From Variovorax sp. PCZ-1 (GTDB taxonomy: Bacteria; Pseudomonadota; Gammaproteobacteria; Burkholderiales; Burkholderiaceae_C), in contig NZ_JAHCDN010000001.1 of assembly GCF_018413605.1 (NCBI RefSeq), positions 496,001-560,000 on the forward strand: DNA of 64,000 nt, given 5' to 3'. The notes beneath the pieces are model-generated. The model had not been told where the DNA came from, ran no database searches, and worked only from the letters and a program-made list of their open reading frames with translations. Within the stretch, counting starts at the first letter, position 1, and every line of letters starts with the position of its first letter. Shown here piece by piece: positions 36,680-45,833 of the stretch. Both the position numbers and the translations under genes were made by a program.

Positions 36680-39600
36680 ATGACCAGCATGCCATCTTCC
36701 TTCGTTCACCTGCGTTTGCATTCCGAATTTTCTGTGGTGGATGGTACGGTGCGCATCGATGAGGCGGCCAAAACTGCAGCTGGTTTTGCACAAGGCGCGC
36801 TGGCGATCACAGATTTCAACAATCTGTTTGGGGCGGTGAAGTTTTATAAAGAAGGCCGCGGCAAGGGCGTGAAGCCGATCATTGGCGCGGAGTTGCTGCT
36901 GGATATGGGCGGTGCGGAAGCTGCGAAAGATGCAGTGAAGGAGCCTGTCACTTCCCGTATCGTGCTACTTGTACAAAACAAAACAGGCTACTTGAATCTA
37001 TGCGAACTGATCTCGCGCGGCTGGACGCAGAACGCGATTCGTGCGAATGCAGTGACTAAGCTCGCTTGGTTGCAAGAGCTATCTGAAGGCTTGATCTTGC
37101 TCTCTGGCGCGCAGGCGGGGCCACTCGGCGCAGCGCTCTTGCAAGGCGATCAAACCAAAGCTGGGGAGCTCGCGCTGCAGCTCGCCACGATGTTCCCACA
37201 CCGCTTCTATATCGAGCTACAGCGTGCAGGCCGCGCCGATGATGAAGCGCATGTGGCAGCTGCCGTGCAGCTCGCCGCGCGCGTGAAGCTGCCCGTGGTG
37301 GCCACACATCCTGTGCAGTTTTTGAAAGCTGAAGATTACGAAGCGCATGAAGCTCGTATCTGTATTTCTGAAGGCGAGATTTTGGGCAATGCGCGGCGCG
37401 TGCGCAAGTTCACGCGGGAGCAGTATTTCAAATCGAGCGATGAGATGGCGCAACTCTTTGCCGATGTGCCGAGTGCCTCGGCGAATACGCTGGAAATTGC
37501 CAAGCGCTGCAGCCTCACGCTGGAGCTCGGTAAATCCAAGCTGCCGCATTTCCCCACACCTCCTGTGAATGGGAAACAGCTCTCGCCAGAAGACTATTTC
37601 CGCCATGCTTCGCACGAAGGCTTGAAAGAGCGGATGCTGATGCTCTACCCCGATGCGGCAGAGCGCGAGAAGCAGATGCCTGAATATCTCGCGCGGCTCG
37701 AATTTGAAATCGGCACGATTTTGAAGATGGGTTTTCCGGGCTACTTCCTGATCGTGGGTGATTTCATTCAGTGGGCCAAAGCAAATGGTTGCCCCGTGGG
37801 GCCAGGGCGTGGATCAGGCGCGGGCTCGCTTGTGGCTTATGCGCTCAAGATCACCGATCTGGATCCGCTGCAATACAAACTGCTGTTTGAGCGCTTTTTG
37901 AATCCTGAGCGCGTTTCCATGCCCGACTTTGATATTGACTTTTGCCAAGCCAATCGGGATCGTGTGATTGATTATGTGAAGGCCAAATACGGCAAGGAGG
38001 CGGTGAGCCAGATCGCGACTTTCGGCACCATGGCGGCACGCGCGGCGGTGCGCGATGTGGGCCGCGTGATGGACATGAGCTACACCTTTTGCGATGGCAT
38101 CAGCAAGCTCATCCCGAATAAGCCGGGGCAACACATCACGCTTGATGGTGCTTTGAAAGCCGAACCCGTTTTCCAAGAGCGCTACGACCGCGAAGAAGAG
38201 GTGCGCACACTGGTGGATATGGCGCAAAAGCTCGAGGGCATGACACGCAATGTGGGCATGCACGCGGGTGGCGTATTGATCGCGCCCGGCAAGCTCACCG
38301 ATTTTTGCCCGCTGTATCAGCAGCCTGGCTCGGATTCAGCCGTGAGCCAGTATGACAAAGACGATGTGGAGGCCGTGGGCCTCGTGAAGTTTGACTTCTT
38401 GGGCCTGGCCACACTCACGATTTTGGAGCTGGCTAAAGACTTCATCGTGCAGCGCCATCCAGGGCAGAAAGATTTTTCGTTTGAAGCGATTCCGCTCAAT
38501 GATGCGCATACCTACAAGCTGTTTGCCGATGGAAAAACGGAAGCCGTGTTCCAGTTTGAAAGTCGCGGTATGCAGGGCATGCTACGCGATGCCAAGCCGA
38601 CTCGGCTTGAGGATTTGATTGCACTCAACGCTTTGTATCGCCCCGGCCCGATGGATCTGATCCCTAGCTTCGTGGCGCGCAAGCATGGGCGCGAGGAGAT
38701 TGAATATCCGCATCCGCTCGTGGCCGAAATGCTGAGCGAGACCTACGGCATCATGGTCTATCAAGAGCAGGTGATGCAAACGGCGCAGATCCTGGGCGGC
38801 TATTCGCTTGGCGGTGCGGATTTGCTGCGCCGCGCGATGGGTAAGAAGAAAGCCGAGGAGATGGCTCAGCACCGCGAAATTTTCCGCGCAGGTGCGGCGA
38901 AAAACGATATTCCTGAAGCCAAGGCCGATGAGATTTTCGATTTGATGGAGAAGTTTGCGGGCTACGGTTTCAACAAATCGCACGCTGCCGCTTATTCTTT
39001 GCTCGCGTATCACACCGGCTGGCTCAAGCGCCACTTCACCGCTGAATTCTTCTGCGCCAATATGACGATTGAGATGGACAACACAGACAAGCTGAAAATG
39101 CTGTTTGAAGACGCCACCAATCATTTTGGCCTCACGTTTGAGCCGCCCGATGTGAATCGCGGCTTGTATCGCTTTGAGCCAGTGAGCGATAAAGTCATTC
39201 GCTATGGCTTGGGCGCTGTCAAGGGCACGGGGCAGCAAGCTGTCGAAGCGATTATCCGCGCGAGGGAAGAGGGCGGCTTGTTCACCAGTCTGTTTGACTT
39301 CTGTGCCCGCGTAGAGCGCAGCAAGATCAATAAGCGTACTGTGGAAGCGCTGATCAAAGCGGGCGCATTTGACAGCCTGCATCTCAATCGCGCCGCACTG
39401 TTAGCTTCAGTCGACCTTGCGATGGATTTTGCCGAGACGCTAGAAGCCAATGCGAATCAAGGCGGTTTGTTCGACATGATGGATTCCCACGCTGCGAGCA
39501 CGCAAGAGCCGCCACTCGTGGAGGCCATGCCTTGGGGAGTGAAAGAGCGCTTGTCGCTAGAGAAAACAGCCGTGGGCTTTTTCCTCTCAGGTCATTTGTT

Positions 39601-40204
39601 TGATGAAAGCGAAAGAGAGGTTCGCCAGTTTGTGAAGCTCAAAGTCGATGATCTGATGGAATCGCGCGAGCCGCGCACCATTTGCGGCATTGTGAGCGAC
39701 ATGCGTGTGATCAACGGACAGCGCGGCAAGCTCGCGATCTTCAAGATTGACGATAAATCTGGCGTGATCGAAGCGACTGCCGATGAGAATTTGATCAATG
39801 CCAATAAGCTGACCCTCAAAGACGATGAGCTGCTGATCTTTGAAGGCAAGGTGCAGCCTGATCGTTTCTCCGGCGGCTTGCGCATGCAGGTCAACCGCAT
39901 TTGGGATTTGGCCGCGGCGCGCGCCAAGTTTGGCCGCTATCTCAAAGTGGCGGTAAATGGCAAAGCGCCTGATCTGGATCGCATGGTGCGAGAGTTTCCA
40001 CCGAAGAAAGAAGAAACTGAGCAGGGCACTTTGTTGCGCGGCTTGCCAGTGCGCTATGCCGTATGGCGAGAAGGCGACGGCTTAAATGCCTGCGCAGAAA
40101 TTGAGCTAGGCGAGCGCGCTAAATTCTTCCCTTCAGACGCAGCTCTGGCCAGCTGGATCGCGCAAGCGCATGCAGGCGATGCGCAGATTGTTTACAACTC
40201 TTAG
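36680..40204 (+). CDS. dnaE: DNA polymerase III alpha subunit
   Basis: The replicative polymerase subunit, 1174 residues. The N-terminal PHP domain begins FVHLRLHSEFSVVDGTV. The polymerase core has the catalytic carboxylates in MPDFDIDFCQ (about residues 414-423) and VKFDFLGLATL (about 567-577). Fingers, a tandem helix-hairpin-helix region and an OB domain (TICGIVSDMRVINGQRGKLA) follow. It starts at 36680 or at the ATG three codons later. It is convergent with the HAD gene, overlapping by four bases. Confidence 0.97.
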   Translation: MTSMPSSFVHLRLHSEFSVVDGTVRIDEAAKTAAGFAQGALAITDFNNLFGAVKFYKEGRGKGVKPIIGAELLLDMGGAEAAKDAVKEPVTSRIVLLVQNKTGYLNLCELISRGWTQNAIRANAVTKLAWLQELSEGLILLSGAQAGPLGAALLQGDQTKAGELALQLATMFPHRFYIELQRAGRADDEAHVAAAVQLAARVKLPVVATHPVQFLKAEDYEAHEARICISEGEILGNARRVRKFTREQYFKSSDEMAQLFADVPSASANTLEIAKRCSLTLELGKSKLPHFPTPPVNGKQLSPEDYFRHASHEGLKERMLMLYPDAAEREKQMPEYLARLEFEIGTILKMGFPGYFLIVGDFIQWAKANGCPVGPGRGSGAGSLVAYALKITDLDPLQYKLLFERFLNPERVSMPDFDIDFCQANRDRVIDYVKAKYGKEAVSQIATFGTMAARAAVRDVGRVMDMSYTFCDGISKLIPNKPGQHITLDGALKAEPVFQERYDREEEVRTLVDMAQKLEGMTRNVGMHAGGVLIAPGKLTDFCPLYQQPGSDSAVSQYDKDDVEAVGLVKFDFLGLATLTILELAKDFIVQRHPGQKDFSFEAIPLNDAHTYKLFADGKTEAVFQFESRGMQGMLRDAKPTRLEDLIALNALYRPGPMDLIPSFVARKHGREEIEYPHPLVAEMLSETYGIMVYQEQVMQTAQILGGYSLGGADLLRRAMGKKKAEEMAQHREIFRAGAAKNDIPEAKADEIFDLMEKFAGYGFNKSHAAAYSLLAYHTGWLKRHFTAEFFCANMTIEMDNTDKLKMLFEDATNHFGLTFEPPDVNRGLYRFEPVSDKVIRYGLGAVKGTGQQAVEAIIRAREEGGLFTSLFDFCARVERSKINKRTVEALIKAGAFDSLHLNRAALLASVDLAMDFAETLEANANQGGLFDMMDSHAASTQEPPLVEAMPWGVKERLSLEKTAVGFFLSGHLFDESEREVRQFVKLKVDDLMESREPRTICGIVSDMRVINGQRGKLAIFKIDDKSGVIEATADENLINANKLTLKDDELLIFEGKVQPDRFSGGLRMQVNRIWDLAAARAKFGRYLKVAVNGKAPDLDRMVREFPPKKEETEQGTLLRGLPVRYAVWREGDGLNACAEIELGERAKFFPSDAALASWIAQAHAGDAQIVYNS

Positions 40205-41022
40205 GCTTTCAATAAAGCAGCTACTTCCGCAAAGCCCGCGCCACGTTCGCCTTGCGTGATGTAGCGTGGCAAAGCTTTAAGCTCATTGAAGAAGCGGGCA
40301 AGGTTTGCGACACCGATACTGTTGTCAAACGCCTCAAACATCAACTGATCATTGGTTGAATCACCCACATACACCCAACGATCCATCTCCTGCGCCAGAT
40401 CGCGGTCATAGAGCTCGCGAACGACCCAATGCGCGCCTTGGAGCTTGTTATGTGAGCCGATCCAGCCGTTGATGTGGATAGAGCTGACAGTGGCTTGCAG
40501 GCCTTCGCTTTGCATGATCTCGACGACTTGTGAAATCTTGCTGGGCGAAAGATGAGTGAACTCGCTGTGATCAATGGCGATATCCGTCTCGCGGCCTAAG
40601 CTGTCTGTACTGCGTTGTGCACCATGTACTTCACGCTCAATGCGGGTCAGCACCTGCTGCAAATGCGTGTAGTTATGTTCCCGCGTTATCGCATCTGATT
40701 GATATGATTTTGATAGCACTCCGCGCAGATTCTTTGCCGGCGAAAGGCTATTTTTGTATAAAAAATCACCTTTGAAGAGTGCTACAGAGCCATTTTCTGC
40801 AACGATGCAATCTACAGGCCATTCGAGTGCAAAGGCTTCGCTCCAACCGACAGGTCTTCCTGTTATGGCGATGACATGAAGCCCTGCCGCATTTAAGTCA
40901 TGGAGAGCTTGCAGTGCATCTGGCGTGATCGCGCCATCGGTAGTGAGTGTGTCGTCGATGTCAGTGAACACACCGATGATCTGACGGCGACACTCAACAG
41001 ACCACTCACGCAGAGACTTCAA
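40201..41022 (-). CDS. HAD-IIB phosphatase (mannosyl-3-phosphoglycerate phosphatase-like)
   Basis: A HAD-superfamily phosphatase of 273 residues with a type IIB cap. Motif I is FTDIDDTLTTDG (about residues 19-30), motif II IAITGRP, motif III a Lys region near GSHNKLQGAHW and motif IV GDSTNDQLMFEAF. Sugar phosphates are typical substrates. The mannosyl-3-phosphoglycerate assignment is only by resemblance, and no cognate synthase is nearby. Residues 94-107 (SPAKNLRGVLSKSY), at the border of the cap, are encoded by a PE1 repeat. Confidence 0.85.
   Translation of the reverse strand: MKSLREWSVECRRQIIGVFTDIDDTLTTDGAITPDALQALHDLNAAGLHVIAITGRPVGWSEAFALEWPVDCIVAENGSVALFKGDFLYKNSLSPAKNLRGVLSKSYQSDAITREHNYTHLQQVLTRIEREVHGAQRSTDSLGRETDIAIDHSEFTHLSPSKISQVVEIMQSEGLQATVSSIHINGWIGSHNKLQGAHWVVRELYDRDLAQEMDRWVYVGDSTNDQLMFEAFDNSIGVANLARFFNELKALPRYITQGERGAGFAEVAALLKA
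40702..40741 (-). repeat. PE1 element inside the HAD phosphatase gene
   Basis: On the minus strand GCCGGC, AGAATCTGCGCGGAGTGCTA and a weakened right arm ATATC. It is sense to the gene, in the same frame as the alpha/beta hydrolase copy. Confidence 0.88.
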
Positions 41023-41031
41023 CGTGCTTCC

Positions 41032-42666
41032 TTAGCTGGCTTGCAATTCCAAGCCCGCGTGCTCGCGTAGCGCGTGGAACTGGATTTTGGGGTGGCGTTC
41101 TTGAGTGAGGCGCAGATCATAGGGTGAAGTCAGCAAGTAGGCCAGCGCATCTACACCATCGAGCGCTAATTTTGCTTGATTCTTGTTCACAAACTCACGC
41201 ATCGCAGCTTCATCATCGCAAGTGATCCAGCGTGCGCCGGTGTAGCTCGATCCCATCAAGCGGCATTCCACACCGTATTCCGCTTTCAAGCGGTGCTGCA
41301 CCACTTCAAACTGCAATTGCCCAATCGCACCCAGAAGCATGTTGCCGCCTGCATGTGGGCGAAACACTTGAATCGCGCCTTCTTCGCCAAGTTGCATCAA
41401 GCCTTGCTGCAATTGCTTAGATTTCATCGGGTTGGCCAGCTCCACGGCTTGGAACATTTCAGGTGCGAAGAAGGGCAGGCCGGTATATTGCAAGTCTGCT
41501 TGGCTGCCCATGCCTTCGGTGATCGTGTCGCCGAGCTGCACGCCACCATGCGTGGTGAAACCGATGATGTCGCCTGCAAAAGCTTCTTCCACAGCTTCGC
41601 GGCGTTGGCTCATGAAGGTGACGACTGAAGTAGGCCGCAGCTCTTTCGCTGTGCGCTGCACCTTGAGCTTCATGCCGCTGGTGAATTTGCCCGAGCACAC
41701 GCGCACGAAGGCGATGCGGTCGCGGTGCGAGGGATCCATGTTGGCTTGCACCTTGAACACTACACCTGAGAAACCATCTTGCTCGGGCTGCACTTCGCGT
41801 TCGCTCGCACCCTTGAGTCCGCTGCTCACACGAAGGCGCGGCGGCGGCGCGAGGTCAGCAATCGCATCCAGCACTTCTCGAATGCCGAAATTGTTGATCG
41901 CAGAGCCAAAAAACACAGGTGTTTGCTTGGCAGCGAGAAACGCTGCCTCGTCATAGCGCGGTGCAGCTTCTTGAACCAACTCTACATTACCTTCGGCCAA
42001 CTCAAACTCTGTGCCGATGCGCTCGCGCAGTTTGTCTTTCTCAGCAAACGGCACGATCTCGTCGCCTTCATCAGCGAGCTTGTCGGAGCCGGGTTTGAAG
42101 AGGCGCATCTGATCTTTGCGCAAATCCATGATGCCGGAAAACAGCTTGCCTTGCCCTACAGGCCAAGCCATCGGCACGCAAGGCATGCCCAGCGCCTGCT
42201 CCACTTCATCCAGCAGCTCCAGCGGATCGCGGCCTTCGCGATCCATCTTGTTGATGAAGGTGATGATGGGCGTGTTGCGCTGGCGGCAAACTTCAATCAA
42301 GCGCCGCGTCTGCGGCTCCACGCCATTGGCCGCGTCAATCACCATCAGCGCTGAGTCCACAGCTGTGAGCACACGATACGTGTCTTCAGAGAAATCGCGG
42401 TGGCCGGGCGTGTCCAGCAAATTGATCACATGATCGCGATACAGCATCTGCATCACGCTAGATGCCACCGAGATGCCGCGCTGCTTTTCAATCTCCATCC
42501 AATCCGATGTCGCGTGCCTAGAAGCCTTGCGTGCCTTCACCGAGCCCGCAATATGGATCGCACCCGAAAACAGCAAAAGCTTCTCAGTCAGTGTGGTCTT
42601 ACCCGCATCCGGGTGAGAAATGATGGCAAAGGTGCGGCGGCGGCGGGTTTCGTGGGCAAGGCTCAA
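41032..42666 (-). CDS. prfC: Peptide chain release factor 3
   Basis: A translational GTPase of 544 residues that removes RF1 and RF2 from the ribosome. Visible: G1 ISHPDAGKTTLTEKLLLFSG, the switch with EKQRGISVASSVMQ, G3 LLDTPGHRDFSEDTYR and G4 FINKMDREGRDP. Normal length. It lies ten bases from the HAD gene, so the two may share a transcript. Confidence 0.97.
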   Translation of the reverse strand: MSLAHETRRRRTFAIISHPDAGKTTLTEKLLLFSGAIHIAGSVKARKASRHATSDWMEIEKQRGISVASSVMQMLYRDHVINLLDTPGHRDFSEDTYRVLTAVDSALMVIDAANGVEPQTRRLIEVCRQRNTPIITFINKMDREGRDPLELLDEVEQALGMPCVPMAWPVGQGKLFSGIMDLRKDQMRLFKPGSDKLADEGDEIVPFAEKDKLRERIGTEFELAEGNVELVQEAAPRYDEAAFLAAKQTPVFFGSAINNFGIREVLDAIADLAPPPRLRVSSGLKGASEREVQPEQDGFSGVVFKVQANMDPSHRDRIAFVRVCSGKFTSGMKLKVQRTAKELRPTSVVTFMSQRREAVEEAFAGDIIGFTTHGGVQLGDTITEGMGSQADLQYTGLPFFAPEMFQAVELANPMKSKQLQQGLMQLGEEGAIQVFRPHAGGNMLLGAIGQLQFEVVQHRLKAEYGVECRLMGSSYTGARWITCDDEAAMREFVNKNQAKLALDGVDALAYLLTSPYDLRLTQERHPKIQFHALREHAGLELQAS

Positions 42667-42989
42667 GATAAAGACTCAAAGAAAAGTAACAGGGCTTATT
42701 GGTTTGGAATCTATGCGACATACCTAAGGTCGATTCCTGATCGCATGCGCAAAAGCTGTGCAATTAAATGTAGCAAGCGGCTACATTGTAAAACTTCGCG
42801 CAGATTCGAATGAATTTCAAGTTACCTCTGCTTGCATTCCATGCGGAATATATTTTTGGCGTCCACGTGTTCTATTCGCATGACCACAATTTTTGCGTTT
42901 TTGTTTGAATCGTGGTGATGCTTCTCTGACCTGGTGTTTGTATTGCGATACAGCATCGGCAGGTCTTATTTTTTTGATAGGAGCTCATC
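42667..42989. other. Intergenic region between prfC and the Ser/Asn-repeat protein
   Basis: 323 bases, divergent genes on both sides. It contains a degenerate PE1 copy at 42768, an imperfect inverted pair ACCACAATT (42883) and AATCGTGGT (42908), and GATAGGAG as ribosome binding site for the gene at 42990. No RNA gene was recognised. Confidence 0.5.
42768..42810 (-). repeat. Degenerate PE1-like element
   Basis: A perfect hairpin ATGTAGC-AAGCG-GCTACAT followed by CGCGCAGATTCG. It keeps the hairpin and the GAATCTGCGCG core on the minus strand but has lost GCCGGC. Confidence 0.5.
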
Positions 42990-43466
42990 ATGAACAGTAA
43001 ATTCACTCTGATTGCCGCAACCACAGCCGGATTGATAGTCAGCGGCGGGGCGAAAGCTTACAACCCCCATGTAAAAGCATGGGGTATGACTCAAGAACCC
43101 CTAGTTTTAACAGGGGCCAAGCAAGACAAAGAAGAAGTAGTCTCATTTTTTTGGGGAGGCCGCAACAGCTCCAGCAACACCAGCGCTAACTCGAGCCGTA
43201 ACAGCTCGAAAAACAGCAGCGCCAACTCTAGTCGCAACAGTTCGTCTAACTCCAGCGCGGGTAGAAGCTCGAACAGTTCATCCAACAGCTCTTCGAACTC
43301 TGGCTCTAACTCAAGCTCGAATTCCAGCGGCAATAGCTCCTCCAATTCGAGCGGTAACAGTTCTTCTAACTCTAGCGGGAACAGCTCTTCTAATTCCAGC
43401 GGAAACAGTTCTTCAAACTCGAGCGATAACGGCGGCTCCAATTCGAGCAGCAACAGCTCAGATTGA
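42990..43466 (+). CDS. Secreted Ser/Asn-repeat low-complexity protein
   Basis: A 158-residue protein not assigned to any family. A signal peptide (MNSKFTLIAATTAGLIVSGG, cleaved after AKA) is followed by about 35 ordinary residues ending VSFFWGG. The remaining 100 residues are almost only Ser and Asn with a few Gly, Arg, Lys and Asp. Early units carry Arg or Lys (ANSSRNSSKNSS). The last part is a regular eight-residue repeat NSSSNSSG. Codons vary between units while residues stay fixed, implying selection on the protein. It could be a surface spacer, adhesive or matrix-type peptide; this is speculation. A terminator follows. Confidence 0.7.
   Translation: MNSKFTLIAATTAGLIVSGGAKAYNPHVKAWGMTQEPLVLTGAKQDKEEVVSFFWGGRNSSSNTSANSSRNSSKNSSANSSRNSSSNSSAGRSSNSSSNSSSNSGSNSSSNSSGNSSSNSSGNSSSNSSGNSSSNSSGNSSSNSSDNGGSNSSSNSSD
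43332..43427 (+). repeat. Four 24-bp tandem units in the Ser/Asn-repeat gene
   Basis: Each unit encodes NSSSNSSG (the last ends in D). Units differ at synonymous positions such as AAC/AAT and AGC/TCT. Confidence 0.9.
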
Positions 43467-43511
43467 AAGTAGTCGGATGATGTAGTAAAACCCATCATCG
43501 CAGGAGCAACG

Positions 43512-43536
43512 AAAAGCCGCCTCGGCGGCTTTTCTT
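43512..43536 (+). terminator. Terminator after the Ser/Asn-repeat gene
   Basis: Stem AAAAGCCGCC / GGCGGCTTTT with a two-base loop as drawn and a T-rich tail. Confidence 0.85.
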
Positions 43537-43563
43537 TATGGTTTGTCATTTAGAGAGATTGTC

Positions 43564-44268
43564 ATGAATAACGAATCTGAACCCTTGATTGAGTTTCTGT
43601 GCACAGCAGGCGATAAAGATGTGATCGCTGAGCCCGTGCCGGCGCGCGAGGTCATGCCTGAATGGTTTAAGCGTCTTCCACCAGTGGACAAGAGTCGGAT
43701 CAGCACATCCGACAACGCGCTGACTGTGAAGCGCTGCATGCCATTCCTCGATGCTTTGATGGCGGGCTGGATTTTGCCCCTGCCTGCGACGGTGCGCATT
43801 GATATCAAAGACGAAGGCCGCAAAGTAGATTGCGGCTGGGATTTTGATCGCACTTTGGTAAGCAACCATCACAGCTACCAGGTTGCTGGCCATCCCGCGC
43901 AGCCGCGCCCTCCCTGCAAATTCCATAATTTTTGGAACATCCGCACACCTAAAGGCTATAGCTGTTTGTTCATCCCGCCGATGAATCGCCCCAACGGCGT
44001 GGTGGAAATCGTCGCTGGTGTGGTGGATACGGATGAATACACCTCCCTGATTAATTTCCCATTCTTTGCGATTGCTCAAGATGGGCTTTACACCCTTGAA
44101 AAAGGCATGCCCTTGGTGCAGGTGATTCCATTTAAGCGCAGTGATGTAGCGATGCAAGGCGCGGTGCGCGCTGAAACAGAGGAGGAAGCGCTCGCCCGCC
44201 AAAAGATTGCTCGCTCGACCAGCGCGGGTGAAGGCTGGTATCGTACGCAAGCGCGTGGCGAGCGTTAA
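43564..44268 (+). CDS. Conserved uncharacterised protein
   Basis: A 234-residue soluble protein without signal peptide. Segments that look conserved are REVMPEWFKRLPP, TVKRCMPFLDALMAGWILP, FHNFWNIRTPKGYSCLFIPP and GVVDTDEYTSLINFPFF. I recall similar unnamed proteins from marine bacteria and phages but cannot name a family. The rich His, Trp and Cys content in the middle could indicate a metal or substrate pocket. The ATG at 43564 is preferred to the TTG at 43543. It stands alone between two terminators. Confidence 0.6.
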   Translation: MNNESEPLIEFLCTAGDKDVIAEPVPAREVMPEWFKRLPPVDKSRISTSDNALTVKRCMPFLDALMAGWILPLPATVRIDIKDEGRKVDCGWDFDRTLVSNHHSYQVAGHPAQPRPPCKFHNFWNIRTPKGYSCLFIPPMNRPNGVVEIVAGVVDTDEYTSLINFPFFAIAQDGLYTLEKGMPLVQVIPFKRSDVAMQGAVRAETEEEALARQKIARSTSAGEGWYRTQARGER

Positions 44269-44292
44269 GCCTTAGACTTATTCGGCGCCATG

Positions 44293-44325
44293 AAAAATGC
44301 CACTTGATCGCAAGTGGCATTTTTT
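44293..44325 (+). terminator. Terminator after the uncharacterised gene
   Basis: Stem AAAATGCCACTTG / CAAGTGGCATTTT with an ATCG loop. The symmetric A and T runs could serve both strands, including the anti-sigma gene on the other side. Confidence 0.88.
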
Positions 44326-44340
44326 GTTTGATGTATCTCG

Positions 44341-45204
44341 TTACTTAGCGCCAAGTCCAGCCAGTGCTTTTTTCTCTTCGTCTGCAGCCAGTGCTGCCCC
44401 AGCTCCGATGGAGCTGATGAAGGCATCCATCACTTGCGCAGAGGATGCTGGTGTGTAGCCATTGGCTTGTTCAGGCATATGCGCTGCGAATTGCACTTGC
44501 CAAGTCTTTTGATCAGCCTGATGGCAAGCAACGCCTAGCGTGCTCCCTTTGGTTTGATCGATGCTGAACTCGCGGCATAAGTTGCCTTGAGCATCGCGCA
44601 CTGTCGCCAAAATTTTCATCTGTTTGGATACATTTTTATCGCTGCTTGTCAGTGGCAAGAGCACACCGCTTGGCGAGCGGTTCAGGTGCTCTTGCCATTG
44701 CGAGGTTTGCGAGGCATCTGCCGTCAAGACCAGTGCTGAGCTGGGCGCGCTGCTGATGGCAGAGCCGCCGGCCTGATGCGCGCCAGCGAAGTAAGACAAG
44801 GTGCCTACGGCTGCGAATGCTACTGTGGCTACCATGGCATACCAGCTGTTGTTGGCCGCTGGTTGCAGCTGAAGAGACTCGGGGGCAGGCGTGGCTAATG
44901 GCAACGCGGGGCGCGGCGCCTCGGATTGGGAAGCCGCAGCAGCTTCATTCGCTTGTGCTTTCGCAATCATGGCCAGCACATTGGCTTGCAATGCGGCAGG
45001 TACTGCAGGCGCTGGGGTGGGCCAATGGGTGCGCGCTTGCGTCGCGGATTCTTTAAATGCTGCGACCAAAGCGCGTAACTCTGGCTGGGTTTCCAAGAGG
45101 CGTTCAACACGCGCGCGTTCTTCAGGCGCGAGCTTGTCGTCAGCATAGGCCATGAGCAGCGCGTCATCGGGCGCATGCGTAGGATCGGTGAGTTGAGAAT
45201 TCAT
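44341..45204 (-). CDS. Membrane-anchored anti-sigma factor
   Basis: A 287-residue inner-membrane anti-sigma factor. The N-terminal cytosolic part has an anti-sigma-like start (DDALLMAYADDKLAPEERARVERLL) without a clear zinc site. An Ala/Pro linker leads to one membrane segment (WYAMVATVAFAAVGTLSYFAG, residues about 124-144). The periplasmic domain would sense the signal. It overlaps the sigma factor gene by four bases (ATGA), the usual arrangement for a sigma/anti-sigma pair. Confidence 0.85.
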   Translation of the reverse strand: MNSQLTDPTHAPDDALLMAYADDKLAPEERARVERLLETQPELRALVAAFKESATQARTHWPTPAPAVPAALQANVLAMIAKAQANEAAAASQSEAPRPALPLATPAPESLQLQPAANNSWYAMVATVAFAAVGTLSYFAGAHQAGGSAISSAPSSALVLTADASQTSQWQEHLNRSPSGVLLPLTSSDKNVSKQMKILATVRDAQGNLCREFSIDQTKGSTLGVACHQADQKTWQVQFAAHMPEQANGYTPASSAQVMDAFISSIGAGAALAADEEKKALAGLGAK

Positions 45205-45704
45205 GATGCGACTTCAGGGCGAAATTGGTTAGCGAGCTTCAGGCGCGCACGAGATAGGCGGCTCATCACAGTCCCGAGCGGTAAGCCAAGTACATCGGCA
45301 GCTTCTTGGTAACTGAGCTCTTCCACGCAAACGAGCAGCAAGACTTCTCGCTGCTCTGCAGGCAATTGCTCGATGGCGGCGTTAATGTGTTGTAACTCGT
45401 TGCGCGCCTGAAGCTCGGCGTTGATGTCTGGGGCCACCGCCGCATCCAAATGGTCATCAATATCATCATGCGTTCCTTCACTTTTGGTCCTGCGTCCACG
45501 ATCAATCCAAATGTTGCGCGCAATGGTGAACATCCACGCATCAAATGGCACAGAGTCGTCAGGCCCGTTGGCGGTGGCGAGCGCGCGTTCGCATGCGGCT
45601 TGCACCAAATCATCCGCCAGATGACCATCACGACATAGCACCAGCGCATAACGCCGTAGCCGTGGCAACAGTTCAATCAGAGGCTGGCCGATCTCAGCGG
45701 GCAA
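45201..45704 (-). CDS. ECF-type RNA polymerase sigma factor
   Basis: A 167-residue extracytoplasmic-function sigma factor. Region 2 is LLPRLRRYALVLCRDGHLADDLVQAACERAL through FDAWMFTIARNIWIDRGRR; region 4 is LPAEQREVLLLVCVEELSYQ with the helix-turn-helix EAADVLGLPLGTVMSRLSRA. The start codon is TTG, supported by GGAG six bases upstream; no ATG fits. It is divergent from a subtilisin-like protease gene, a probable regulon member. Confidence 0.93.
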   Translation of the reverse strand: MPAEIGQPLIELLPRLRRYALVLCRDGHLADDLVQAACERALATANGPDDSVPFDAWMFTIARNIWIDRGRRTKSEGTHDDIDDHLDAAVAPDINAELQARNELQHINAAIEQLPAEQREVLLLVCVEELSYQEAADVLGLPLGTVMSRLSRARLKLANQFRPEVAS

Positions 45705-45833
45705 AACAAACTCCAGTGATCCAATGCATTGACATACGTGCTAAGTGAGGAAAAATTCCGCGAAAACCTTAAGAAAATTAGTTTGATACAAATTTCCAGT
45801 GCTTGAATTAGCGTGGCTGATTATGCTACGCGA

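Noticed and set aside
42990-43466. Short regularly spaced repeats that could be taken for a CRISPR array
   Set aside because: The 24-base units are contiguous, in frame and encode NSSSNSSG; there are no unique spacers and no cas genes.
45705-45800. ECF-type promoter (GGAATTT and GTCAAT) upstream of the sigma factor gene
   Set aside because: The spacing of about 19 bases is longer than the usual 15-17, so autoregulation through this pair is not supported well enough to annotate.
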